Below, piece after piece: positions 19,845 to 26,968 of a stretch of DNA of 64,000 nt; position 1 is the stretch's first letter; every line of letters begins with the position of its first letter. The notes under the pieces were generated by a model. That model saw nothing but the letters and a program-made list of their open reading frames with translations, ran no database searches and was not told where the DNA came from. The translations under genes and the position numbers were made by a program. The DNA lies in the NCBI RefSeq assembly GCF_900105355.1, contig NZ_FNSC01000002.1, positions 124,001-188,000 of the forward strand, read 5' to 3'. Origin of the DNA: Pseudomonas anguilliseptica. Lineage in GTDB: Bacteria; Pseudomonadota; Gammaproteobacteria; Pseudomonadales; Pseudomonadaceae.

Positions 19845-19916
19845 CGCGCCTCTCCCTTTGTTCAGTCACCGCGGTTCTGGGTATAGAAGTGTGGCGCGGG
19901 GAGAGTCCATTACAGC
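19205..19916. mobile_element. IS110/IS1111-type element, 5' part (inverted, truncated by IS66)
   Basis: This is the left part of an IS1111-type element, read on the minus strand. Its subterminal repeat is at 19898-19909 (TGGACTCTCCCC on the minus strand), matching GGGGAGAGTCCA at 23397-23408 at the far end of the 3' part. The outer limit 19916 assumes the 7-bp tail beyond the repeat that is usual for IS1111 elements. The inner end is the IS66 junction with GATGAAGT (19205-19212 as ACTTCATC), repeated at 22736-22743. Joining both parts gives an element of about 1380 bp. Confidence 0.85.
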
Positions 19917-19979
19917 ATTCAAATCGTTCGCTTCGCTCTCTGGGACGGGCTAAAGCCCGCCCCTTAACCAAACGTTAGC
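19917..19979 (-). other. Integron attC site, larger part (split by the IS1111-type element)
   Basis: Immediately outside the IS1111 end, the plus strand carries a hairpin (GGGACGGGCTAAAGCCCGCCC) [arms GGGCGGGCT/AGCCCGCCC type] and then CTTAACCAAACGTTAGC, a textbook attC right end with GTTAGC as the R' core. The missing left core (GTCTAACAAGTGGT on the cassette strand) lies at 23412-23425 beyond the other end of the element. Joined, they form an attC of about 77 bp, the size known for pseudomonad chromosomal integrons. Because this DNA was inverted, its cassette strand is now the plus strand; before the inversion it was the minus strand, like the cassettes at 23.4-24.4 kb. Confidence 0.8.
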
Positions 19980-20073
19980 GAGCGTCTGCTCCGGGTCGAT
20001 TCTGTTGAAAAAGTAGCGACCTCCCCATGCCGTTGGCAAAATTGCTCTGTCAGCGAGCGTGGGGGCGAACAGC

Positions 20074-20308
20074 ATGATGGGACAGTTACCGGGAGGACAG
20101 CAGCGCCTGTTCTACTCGTTCAATCTGGAAGATCACGTCCCGGGCCAACACCTCCTGCGCAGCATCGACCAGTGCCTGGATCTCAGTGATCTGCGTGCCT
20201 ACCTGGCGGATTTCTATAGCCCCATCGGGCGTCCCTCGATTGACCCGGAGTTGATGGTGCGCATGCTGGTCGTCGGCTACTGCTATGGCATTCGTTCCGA
20301 GCGGCGAT
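20074..20308 (+). pseudogene. IS1182-type transposase, N-terminal fragment
   Basis: It starts at ATG 20074 (MMGQLPGGQQRLFYSFNLED). The segment HLLRSIDQCLDLSDL, then YSPIGRPSIDPELMVRMLVV and GYCYGIRSERR, is the typical N-terminal block of IS1182-family transposases (IS4/IS5-like superfamily). The similarity stops after RSERR at about 20308, and the frame closes at 20346 in unrelated sequence. The catalytic domain is missing. The element's left end probably lies near 20000 (CTGTTGAAAAAGTAGC). Confidence 0.75.
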
Positions 20309-20468
20309 TCAGTTCTTTTCCAACCAGACGAAACAGAACCGGTTGAAAGCGGCCACACTAATAATCGGAGCCAATCAGTGGCTATGCCATGTCGATGGCA
20401 TTGAGCAAAGCTGCAGGCATATGCATACTTATCGCGAACTTAGATTGAGCCCCTCACCTTGAACCTTC
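20309..20468. other. Unassigned 160-bp segment between the IS1182 fragment and IS66 copy C
   Basis: No open frame of note and no recognisable RNA. It begins abruptly where the IS1182 transposase stops being recognisable and ends at the IS66 left boundary with flank GAACCTTC. It is probably the end of another mobile element or host DNA captured by deletion; I cannot identify it. Confidence 0.4.
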
Positions 20469-20514
20469 GTAAGCGCTCCATAGACCCCACCTCCCTCTGG
20501 AGAGGTTTTGCGTT

Positions 20515-22071
20515 TTACAGTGGCGTCGTTGGTTGGCAGTTCCAAGGCAGCAGCGCTTCGTAGGCTTCAACGCTGTTGGCCAGCGGCAGGCGTTCGAGGA
20601 CATGGCGCAACCAGGCGTAGGGCTCCTGGCCATTGGTCTTGGCGGTTTCCACCAGGCTGTAGAGTTGGGCGCTGGCGGTCGCGCCTTTCGGCGTGTCGCT
20701 GAACAGCCAGTTCTTGCGACCTATGACGAAGGGCCGGATCGCGCGCTCGGCAGCGTTGTTATCGATCGGCAGGTGGCCAGCCTCGATGTAGCGTTCGAGT
20801 CGGCTCCAGTTGCTCGCCAGGTAGTTCACTGCTTTGCCCAGGGCATTCTGCGCCGTGACCTGCGGCTGGGTTTTCTCCAGCCAGGTCTTGAGCTGATCGA
20901 GGAGCGGTAGGCTGTGCTGCTGGCGGCCCCGGTAGCGCTGTTCATCGCTGGCATCCTTAAGTTCGCGCTCGATGCCGTAGAGCTTGTTGATCATCCCCAA
21001 CGCGATGTCGGCACGCCCGGTTTTGCCCTTCGGTTGCACCTTTTGCGCTTCGACGAACTTGCGCCGCGCATGCGCCCAGCAGGCCAGGCGCTCAACACCT
21101 TGTTGTGCGGCCACGGCGTTGTAGCCGGCGTAATCGTCGGTCATCAGGTAGCCGCGATAACCGTCGAGCAGGCGCAGCGGCACCTCCTGCGCGCGGCTGG
21201 TTGTGTAGTCGAAGAGGATCACCGGTTTGCCAGGCGGGCCACCGGTCTGCACCCACATCCAGGAGTGGCTGCTCGGATCGCGCCCAGGCTCCTTGAGCAC
21301 CTGCACGCGGGTTTCATCGCAGTGGATCACCGGACTGTCCAGCAGCCTGTCGCGCATCAGGTTGAGCAACGGTTGTAGCAGTTCGCCGCACTGGATCACC
21401 CAGCGCGCCAGGGTCTGCCGGGGGATGTCGATGCCATGGCGACTGAGCATCTTTTCGAAGCGATACAGTGGGATGCCGTCGGCGTATTTGCTGGTCAGCA
21501 GCATCGCCAGCACGCTCGGGCTGGCCAGCCTTTTCTCGATCAGTTGGGCCGGTTTGTCAGCGGTGACCGGCGCGCTTTCGCAGGCCTTGCAGGCATAGGT
21601 CTTGCGAATGTGGCGGATCACCTGAACCTGCATCGGGATGATTTCCAGCTGCTCGCTGGTTTCTTCGCCGATGGCCTGCTTGCGGCAACCGCATTCGCAG
21701 GTCAGTTCGTGTTCGGGCAGTTCGTGGATGACCTCGACACGCGGTAGTTCGGCCGGTAACGGCTTGCGCTTGCCGCGGCGCTTGGTCGGCGCAACGACTT
21801 CTTCCTCGACCTCAGCGGCCGGAGCTTCAGCCGCCGCTTCGGCCAGGCTTTCCGCTTCGTTGAACATCTCTAGCTGCGGTGAATCCGGGTCGCTGCTCTG
21901 CTCGGATTTACGGCCGAACAGGCGCTGGATCAACAGCGCGTTTTGTTCGCGCAGGCGCTCGATCTGCCCATCCTTGTCCTTGGCCAATTCCTGCGCCGAC
22001 GACAACACCTCAGCGAGCAATTGCTTGAGCGCGGCGGGGTCATCAGGAAGGGTTTCGGGCACAGAAATCAT
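20515..22071 (-). CDS. tnpC: IS66 transposase TnpC (copy C)
   Basis: 518 residues, intact, same domains as the other copies. It has Arg in EKRLASPS (as copy B) but Thr in EKTQPQV and Pro in GHLPIDNN (as copy A). Silent sites agree: it is B-like at the GTTGAGCGC site and A-like at CTCCTCGATCAG and GCCTGGTTGCGC. The switch lies between the positions equivalent to copy B 18583 and 18770. Confidence 0.95.
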   Translation of the reverse strand: MISVPETLPDDPAALKQLLAEVLSSAQELAKDKDGQIERLREQNALLIQRLFGRKSEQSSDPDSPQLEMFNEAESLAEAAAEAPAAEVEEEVVAPTKRRGKRKPLPAELPRVEVIHELPEHELTCECGCRKQAIGEETSEQLEIIPMQVQVIRHIRKTYACKACESAPVTADKPAQLIEKRLASPSVLAMLLTSKYADGIPLYRFEKMLSRHGIDIPRQTLARWVIQCGELLQPLLNLMRDRLLDSPVIHCDETRVQVLKEPGRDPSSHSWMWVQTGGPPGKPVILFDYTTSRAQEVPLRLLDGYRGYLMTDDYAGYNAVAAQQGVERLACWAHARRKFVEAQKVQPKGKTGRADIALGMINKLYGIERELKDASDEQRYRGRQQHSLPLLDQLKTWLEKTQPQVTAQNALGKAVNYLASNWSRLERYIEAGHLPIDNNAAERAIRPFVIGRKNWLFSDTPKGATASAQLYSLVETAKTNGQEPYAWLRHVLERLPLANSVEAYEALLPWNCQPTTPL

Positions 22072-22089
22072 GCCGTGGATTATACCGGC

Positions 22090-22449
22090 TCAGGTGACGA
22101 ACCTAGGGGTCAAAACCTGGTGCGGCCGGTTGCGCCACAGGTCGATACCGTCCAACAACCAGTTCAACTCCTGGGCCGTCAGCACGATCGCATCTTCGCC
22201 AGGTTCCGGATGCGACTTGAAGCGTTCAGCCTCCAATCGCTTGAGCCACAGGCAAAAGCCGTTGCGCTCCCAATACAAAATCTTCACCCGGCTGCGCGCG
22301 CGGTTGAGGAAGACGAACAGCACCGGGTCGAACACCGCCACCTTGATATCCAGCTCGACCAGGGCGGCCAGGCCATCGATGGATTTTCGGAAATCCACCG
22401 GCTTGGGGTATAGATAGACTTTTTCGACTTTGGCGTCGGGGCGCATCAT
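22090..22449 (-). CDS. tnpB: IS66 accessory protein TnpB (copy C)
   Basis: Same protein as in copies A and B, start ATG 22449 (MMRPDAKVEKVYLYPKPVDF), 18 bp upstream of the copy C tnpC. Confidence 0.9.
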   Translation of the reverse strand: MMRPDAKVEKVYLYPKPVDFRKSIDGLAALVELDIKVAVFDPVLFVFLNRARSRVKILYWERNGFCLWLKRLEAERFKSHPEPGEDAIVLTAQELNWLLDGIDLWRNRPHQVLTPRFVT

Positions 22450-22532
22450 GACGGCTGGCTCCAGAAAGAAATTGGAGCTCAGCATTGGCTGGCCTGCGGA
22501 TCATTTGTAGATGAGGTTTATGGAGCGCTTAC

Positions 22533-22735
22533 GAACACCGCCACCTTGATATCCAGCTCGACCAGGGCGGCCAGGCCATCGATGGATTTTCGGAAATCCA
22601 CCGGCTTGGGGTATAGATAGACTTTTTCGACTTTGGCGTCGGGGCGCATCATGACGGCTGGCTCCAGAAAGAAATTGGAACTCAGCATTGGCTGGCCTGC
22701 GGATCATTTGTAGATGAGGTTTATGGAGCGCTTAC
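22533..22735. mobile_element. IS66 remnant, copy D (203 bp of the left end, inverted)
   Basis: This segment repeats the last about 200 bp of copy C: the start of tnpB, the upstream leader and the terminal GTAAGCGCTCCATAAACC (minus strand). It begins directly at the copy C boundary inside the sequence GAACACCGCC of tnpB. One base differs from copy C (TTGGAA versus TTGGAG before CTCAGC). Its outer end abuts GATGAAGT, so this remnant belongs to the IS66 that inserted into the IS1111-type element. Confidence 0.9.
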
Positions 22736-23149
22736 GATGAAGTCAGCGGTATTGGCCTGCTGACCGCCAGCGCCCTGAAAAACGCAGTCGGCAAGCCCGA
22801 GCGCTTTGCCAGTGGTCGTCAACTCAGCGCCTGGCTGGGCCTGACACCACGCGAATTCAGTAGCGGCGACCGGCGCAAGTTGGGTCACATCAGCCGACAG
22901 GGCAACGTCTATGTGCGCACCTTGTTAATCCACGGCTCGCGAGCGGCCTTGCTGGCAGCACAGCGCTGTCAGGCTCGCTCACCGGAAAAACTGACCCAAT
23001 TGCAACGCTGGGCCGTCGAGACGGCAGCCCGTATCGGCCACAACAAAGCGGCTGTAGCCCTGGCCAACAAGTTGGTCAGGATTTGCTGGGCCGTATGGTG
23101 CCATGAGCGGCGTTTCAGTGGTAACTGGCAAAGCCTAAAGCCCGCCTGA
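22736..23149 (+). pseudogene. IS110/IS1111-type transposase, C-terminal part
   Basis: It opens in frame from the IS66 junction: DEVSGIGLLTASALKNAVGK, the Transposase_20 (helix-hairpin-helix) region with LSAWLGLTPREFSSGDRRK, then LGHISRQGNVYVRTLLIHGS, which holds the conserved catalytic Ser region of IS110 proteins. It ends WQSLKPA at 23149. It completes the N-terminal part at 19205-19844. It has no start codon of its own that would give a functional enzyme. Confidence 0.88.
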
Positions 23150-23396
23150 CGGCGGGGTAATCAGAAGGGAGAGATGGTTTTCTTGTGGTTGTGGTGAGCA
23201 GCAGCACTGTCGGAACAGGCGAGTCCTGCAGCGGAATAAGGCCGATAATAATCATGATCCGCGTGATCGATTGAACGCTTGGCCCCCGCTGCGCGAACTA
23301 CAGAGTGGCCAGGGCGGTGAGCCCAAAACAGGCCGGATATACGAATGCAACCGCGCTGACGACAGGTGCAAAAGCAAAGCTTTGCTCACTACTTGT
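23150..23396 (+). ncRNA. Candidate guide (bridge/seek) RNA region of the IS1111-type element
   Basis: In IS1111-group elements the non-coding region between the transposase stop and the right repeat encodes the RNA that pairs with donor ends and target. Here that region is about 247 bp, free of open frames, and includes paired segments such as AGCAAAGCTTTGCT near 23373-23386. No promoter or exact RNA ends can be assigned by eye, and I could not establish a guide match to the attC target. The call rests on position and family knowledge. Confidence 0.4.
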
Positions 23397-23411
23397 GGGG
23401 AGAGTCCATAT

Positions 23412-23425
23412 ACCACTTGTTAGAC
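23412..23425 (-). other. Integron attC site, left core (split by the IS1111-type element)
   Basis: On the minus strand this reads GTCTAACAAGTGGT, the R'' core (RYYYAAC) and adjoining bases of an attC, right after the GNAT cassette gene. Its partner half is 19917-19979. It marks the 3' end of the GNAT cassette. Confidence 0.78.
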
Positions 23426-23433
23426 GGTGCCAA

Positions 23434-23901
23434 TTATAACTTCACTTTATTATTAGGAAAGTATTCAAGTATCTCATCGCCCGCATCATCAAATAGACCA
23501 GTGGAGCGCCAGCCTAGGTGCCTATAAAAACCATATGAACGAGCTTTTGGATCGGATGAGCATCCGAGGAAAAGTCTTTCGAATCCTAAAGGCTGGAAAG
23601 ACTCAATCATTTGATTTAGTAGTACTTTGCCAACACCTTTATTTTCATATTCTGGTAATAGTGCCAAAACAACAATTTCTCCAGCGTGGCTATCACCGAA
23701 GCAATAGCCAATAATCTTCCCTTCACAAACACTAACGTAACCCGGTAAGGAGCCATCGCTAATTCCTGCTTTCCAGCTATCTAAAGTAATACCGAGCTCT
23801 TCCAATTGTTCGACAGAGAAAGCATTTTCTCTCGTCTTTTCTCTCAAGGCGATGCATTCGGCCGTATCGTCAGGCGTTGCTATCCTGTATGCAACTTTCA
23901 T
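23434..23901 (-). CDS. GNAT-family N-acetyltransferase carried as an integron cassette
   Basis: 155 residues from ATG 23901 (MKVAYRIATPDDTAECIALR), which has GGAG nine bases upstream; the frame could extend to 23913. The acetyl-CoA binding motif A is clear: VVLALLPEYENKGVGKVLLN with the R/QxxGxG/A-type loop (ENKGVGK), followed by FYRHLGW. The substrate cannot be predicted. The gene is visibly AT-richer than its surroundings. It sits between attC sites (23933-23984 upstream, 23412-23425 downstream), which is the single-gene, promoterless organisation of an integron cassette. It is not one of the aminoglycoside acetyltransferases I recognise. Confidence 0.85.
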   Translation of the reverse strand: MKVAYRIATPDDTAECIALREKTRENAFSVEQLEELGITLDSWKAGISDGSLPGYVSVCEGKIIGYCFGDSHAGEIVVLALLPEYENKGVGKVLLNQMIESFQPLGFERLFLGCSSDPKARSYGFYRHLGWRSTGLFDDAGDEILEYFPNNKVKL

Positions 23902-23932
23902 CAGGGTCTCCACATTTATCTCTTGGTTGGAG

Positions 23933-23984
23933 ATCTAACGTCTGAGCTCAGCCGCACCGGTGTCGGCTGCAGCGATTTGTTAGC
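23933..23984 (-). other. Integron attC site (complete)
   Basis: On the minus strand the site runs from GCTAACAAATCGCTGCAGCC to GAGCTCAGACGTTAGAT. R'' core GCTAAC and R' core GTTAGAT lie at the ends, and GCAGCCGAC pairs imperfectly with the CGGCTGAGC arm around ACCGGT. These are the cores and folded shape of a short attC (about 52 bp). It follows the stop of the small exported protein by 5 bp and precedes the GNAT cassette. Confidence 0.85.
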
Positions 23985-23989
23985 AATCG

Positions 23990-24280
23990 TTATTTGATAA
24001 GTGCCTTAGCGCATTCAACAAACGGCTTAACCGCGGCTTGCATTGCGGGGTCTCCTGGCCTCGTACCGCCGACGGTTAAGTCGAAGCCTCCGTTGAACAT
24101 CTGATTAGGTTTGGTTGTATCAATTGTGCCGGTGATTTTCAGGTCAAACGTGTGTCCGCTTGGAAGTAATGACGCACATGACTGAATGGTCCTGCTAGGC
24201 TGGTCGGCACTCACCGACAATGCGACAGTTCCAGCGAGTGCGATTATTGCTGTAATAGCGAGGGCAATTCTTGTGATCAT
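23990..24280 (-). CDS. Small exported protein of unknown function carried as an integron cassette
   Basis: 96 residues from ATG 24280 (MITRIALAITAIIALAGTVA), preceded by AAGGAG. A clear Sec signal peptide (hydrophobic core at about 6-20, probable cut after VSA) leads a short soluble domain with two cysteines (SCASLLPSG and VECAKALIK) that could form a disulfide. No family recognised. It lies in a cassette bounded by attC remnants at 24398-24413 and the complete attC at 23933-23984. The leader between the attC and the start is about 117 bp, long for a cassette, and holds no other convincing gene. Confidence 0.75.
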   Translation of the reverse strand: MITRIALAITAIIALAGTVALSVSADQPSRTIQSCASLLPSGHTFDLKITGTIDTTKPNQMFNGGFDLTVGGTRPGDPAMQAAVKPFVECAKALIK

Positions 24281-24397
24281 CGTTTACTCCTTATGATTTT
24301 TATGGTTTTTGGATCTTCAAAGTGAAGCGCACCGAGAACGGCGGGCGGTTCACGGCTAGGTTCGACAAAATGGTACAGCGTTAGTTCCTCGACGATT

Positions 24398-24413
24398 GCT
24401 AACGTTTGGTTAA
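24398..24413 (-). other. Integron attC right end, cut by IS5 copy 2
   Basis: On the minus strand this reads TTAACCAAACGTTAGC, identical to the right end of the attC at 19917-19979 (L' and R' cores). IS5 copy 2 begins at 24414, exactly after TTAA, which fits its YTAR target. The rest of this attC is absent from the other IS5 flank. Confidence 0.8.
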
Positions 24414-25604
24414 GGATGGTCTGAAGTAGCCATGTATTTCTGGCTGACTTCAGCCCCGCCGATTTTGAAAGCGGCAAATCGATCAAAAACGATCAGATTA
24501 CCCATTCATTTCTGTGTTTTTAGCCGCCGCGAGTAGCTCGCGGCAGCCATTTCCCGCATTACAGGCGCACCTCTCCTGCATTGGTCAGTAAATGTCGGCG
24601 TGCCATCCACAGGTTCGACAGCGCGAACAGCGTCACCAGTTGCGCCGTGTTCTTGGCCAAGCCACGGAAGCGTGTCTTTACATAACTGAACTGACGCTTG
24701 ATCACCCGGAACGGGTGCTCAACCTTGGCGCGCACCTGGGCCTTGGCCTTCTCGATCTTGCGTTTGGCTTTGTACAGCGGGCTGCTCTTACCCAGCTTCT
24801 TATAGGTGCTGCGGCGGGCAGCAACCTGCCAGATCACCTCGCGCCCATCATGTTCGGGGCGCTTTTCGACGCCGGTATAACCCGCATCGGCGCACACCAC
24901 GTTTTCCTCGCCGTGCAGCAACTTGTCGACCTGAGTGACATCCGCCACGTTGGCCGCCGTGCCTACCACGCTGTGTACCAGCCCCGACTCGTCATCCACG
25001 CCAATGTGCGCCTTCATGCCGAAGTAGTATTGGTTGCCCTTCTTGGCCTGGTGCATCTCTGGGTCGCGTTTGCCGTCCTTGTTCTTGGTCGAACTCGGCG
25101 CATTGATCAGCGTGGCATCGACGATGGTGCCTTGGCGCAACGACAGGCCACGGTCGCCAAGATAGCCATTGATGACGGCCAGGATGCCGGCAGCCAACTC
25201 ATGTTTCTCCAGCAGACGACGGAAGTTGAGGATGGTGGTTTCGTCGGGGATACGTTCCAGACTCAGCCCGGCGAACTGCCGCAGGATAGTGGTCTCGTAC
25301 AGCGCTTCTTCCATCGCCGGGTCGCTGTAGCCGAACCAGTTCTGCATCAGGTGCACACGTAGCATCGCCATCAGCGGATAGGCCGGCCGACCGCCTTCAC
25401 CCTTGGGGTAATACGGTTCGATCAGTGCGATCAAACCCTTCCACGGCACCACCCGATCCATCTCGATCAGGAACAACTCTTTGCGGGTCTGCTTGCGTTT
25501 GCCGGCGTACTCGGCATCGGCGAAGGTCATTTGCTTCATCGGAAAACTCGGCGGGTGGCGTCCGGGCATTTTGCCAAAATCAGGAAGTCTTATTCAGAGT
25601 TTCC
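24414..25604. mobile_element. IS5-family insertion sequence, copy 2 (1191 bp)
   Basis: Same ends as copy 1 (GGATGGTCTGAAG at the left; GGAAACTCTGAATAAG inverted at the right). The flanking tetranucleotides are TTAA (24410-24413) and CTAG (25605-25608): both fit the YTAR target rule but they are different, so the two flanks come from two separate insertions that recombined. Confidence 0.92.
24559..25569 (-). CDS. IS5-family transposase (copy 2)
   Basis: 336 residues, intact DDE transposase (TIVDATLINAPSS, VCADAGYTG), the same as copy 1 except for two extra residues in IEKAKAQVRAK from a 6-bp tandem unit. Alternative start MKQMTFADAEYAG at 25539. Confidence 0.93.
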   Translation of the reverse strand: MPGRHPPSFPMKQMTFADAEYAGKRKQTRKELFLIEMDRVVPWKGLIALIEPYYPKGEGGRPAYPLMAMLRVHLMQNWFGYSDPAMEEALYETTILRQFAGLSLERIPDETTILNFRRLLEKHELAAGILAVINGYLGDRGLSLRQGTIVDATLINAPSSTKNKDGKRDPEMHQAKKGNQYYFGMKAHIGVDDESGLVHSVVGTAANVADVTQVDKLLHGEENVVCADAGYTGVEKRPEHDGREVIWQVAARRSTYKKLGKSSPLYKAKRKIEKAKAQVRAKVEHPFRVIKRQFSYVKTRFRGLAKNTAQLVTLFALSNLWMARRHLLTNAGEVRL

Positions 25605-25667
25605 CTAGGTATCAGCGGCTGAATACAGCGTCATCAGCTGGCACGATGGCCAGCTGATGAGCGCGTT

Positions 25668-26330
25668 TTACTGCTTCTTGCCCCAGAGTTTTTCCAGGCG
25701 TTGATCACGACCGCAGCCGTTGCGGTAGTAGTTGTAGCGCAGCGGATTACGTTGGTAGTAGTCCTGGTGATAGTCCTCCGCCGGGTAGAAGGTGCTGGCG
25801 GCGAGGATTTCCGTGACCACCGGGGCCGGTAGGCGCCCGGACTTCTCCAGGGCGGCCTTGGAGGCTTCGGCCAGTTGCTGTTCTTCGGCGCTGCTGTAGA
25901 AGATCGCGCTGCGGTACTGCGGGCCACGGTCGCAGAACTGAGCATTGGCAGTGATTGGGTCAATGGTGGGCCAGAAGGCTTCCAGCAGCTTGGCGTAGCT
26001 GGTCTTGCTCGGGTCGAAGCGCACCTGCACCGCTTCGATATGCCCACTGGTGCCGGCAGAGACTTGCTCGTAGGTGGGGTTGTCGACATGTCCGCCGATA
26101 TAGCCGGAGGTGGTTTCAATCACTCCGGGCACTTTGTCGAAATCTGATTCGGTGCACCAGAAGCAGCCACCGGCAAAGATCGCCACGCCAGGGTTTTCCA
26201 CCGTTGACGCACCGACTTGTGGCTGCGGCGCCTGTGCCGCGGTGGGTTCACAGGCAGCCAGCAGGCCGCCCAGAGCGAGGATGCTGCTGGCCAGCAAACG
26301 GCTGCGCCAGGTAGAGGGGATGGCAGTCAT
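25668..26330 (-). CDS. msrA: Peptide methionine sulfoxide reductase MsrA, lipoprotein form
   Basis: It reduces the S-epimer of methionine sulfoxide in oxidised proteins. The catalytic motif GCFWCTESDFD is at about residue 55; further family blocks are TSGYIGGHVDNPTYEQVSAG, VRFDPSKTSYAKLLEAFW and RGPQYRSAIFYSS. The N-terminus is a signal peptide with lipobox LLAAC (Cys27), so the enzyme is predicted to be anchored on the periplasmic side rather than cytosolic. It follows msrB by 2 bp on the same strand; the pair forms a periplasmic methionine-repair operon. Its 3' side is 60 bp from IS5 copy 2. Confidence 0.95.
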   Translation of the reverse strand: MTAIPSTWRSRLLASSILALGGLLAACEPTAAQAPQPQVGASTVENPGVAIFAGGCFWCTESDFDKVPGVIETTSGYIGGHVDNPTYEQVSAGTSGHIEAVQVRFDPSKTSYAKLLEAFWPTIDPITANAQFCDRGPQYRSAIFYSSAEEQQLAEASKAALEKSGRLPAPVVTEILAASTFYPAEDYHQDYYQRNPLRYNYYRNGCGRDQRLEKLWGKKQ

Positions 26331-26332
26331 GT

Positions 26333-26848
26333 TCAGCTCCGCAGCTCAGGTAAGGCTTCGCCTTCGGGGATAAAACGCAAGGCCACGCCGTTGTTACACC
26401 AGCGTTCGCCGCGTGGTTTCGGGCCGTCGTCGAAGACATGGCCCTGATGACCGCCGCAGCGTGCACAGTGATATTCGGTGCGCGGGAAGAACAGCTTGAA
26501 GTCGCGCTTGGTGCCCATATGGCCGGCAATCGGCTGGGTAAAGCTGGGCCAGCCAGTGCCGCTTTCATATTTGTCCTGGCTGGCGAACAGCGGCAGGTAG
26601 CAGGCGGCACAAATGTAGGTGCCGTAGCGCTTCTCCTGATTCAGCGGGCTGCTGCCGGGGGCTTCGGTGTCTTCTTCGAAGAGCACGGCATAGGCTTCGG
26701 GCGTCAGCAGATCACGCCAGTCACTGTGGGGTTTATTCAGCGGCGTCACGCTGCTGGCGATGGTTTGCGCCAGGCTGAGCGGAACGTGACCGAGCAGGGG
26801 CAGGGTTGGCAACAGGGCCATTCCCTTGAGCAAGGAGCGTCTTTTCAT
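26333..26848 (-). CDS. msrB: Peptide methionine-(R)-S-oxide reductase MsrB with Tat-like signal
   Basis: 171 residues. It reduces the R-epimer of methionine sulfoxide. The zinc pairs CAAC and CARC (YICAACYLPLF, YHCARCGGHQGHVF), the GTGWPSF block and the catalytic-Cys region RWCNNGVALRF are present. The N-terminus MKRRSLLKGMALLP with a hydrophobic stretch resembles a twin-arginine signal, so it is probably periplasmic. It is the first gene of the msrB-msrA operon. Confidence 0.93.
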   Translation of the reverse strand: MKRRSLLKGMALLPTLPLLGHVPLSLAQTIASSVTPLNKPHSDWRDLLTPEAYAVLFEEDTEAPGSSPLNQEKRYGTYICAACYLPLFASQDKYESGTGWPSFTQPIAGHMGTKRDFKLFFPRTEYHCARCGGHQGHVFDDGPKPRGERWCNNGVALRFIPEGEALPELRS

Positions 26849-26968
26849 GGCAGTGCTCTGTATGAGGTGTGGCCAATAGACAGAGGCAACGCCGAGTTGT
26901 TACAGGCGTGCCGGCTGCGCGCGCGAATTTCCTCGCGGTAAGTTGTAAGCAAAGATAAACCGCACGGC

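Larger units (their letters stand above)
20469..22532. mobile_element. IS66-family insertion sequence, copy C (2064 bp, inverted)
   Basis: Inverted relative to copies A and B, same length and ends. The left flank is GAACCTTC and the right flank is the interior of a truncated IS66 (copy D), so no target duplication exists. Its variable sites are copy B-like in the first part of tnpC and copy A-like in the last part, so it is a mosaic. Confidence 0.93.
22736..23411. mobile_element. IS110/IS1111-type element, 3' part
   Basis: This is the right part of the element whose left part is at 19205-19916. It begins with the IS66 target duplication GATGAAGT, carries the transposase C-terminus and a 3' non-coding region of about 250 bp, and ends with the subterminal repeat GGGGAGAGTCCA (23397-23408) plus 3 bp. 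Directly outside lies ACCACTTGTTAGAC, the left core of the split attC. Insertion into attC sites is the known behaviour of the IS1111-attC subgroup. Confidence 0.85.

Noticed and set aside
24277..24486. 69-codon frame overlapping the attC remnant and IS5 end
   Set aside because: It starts inside the IS5 terminal repeat and crosses the attC, so it cannot be an ancestral gene.
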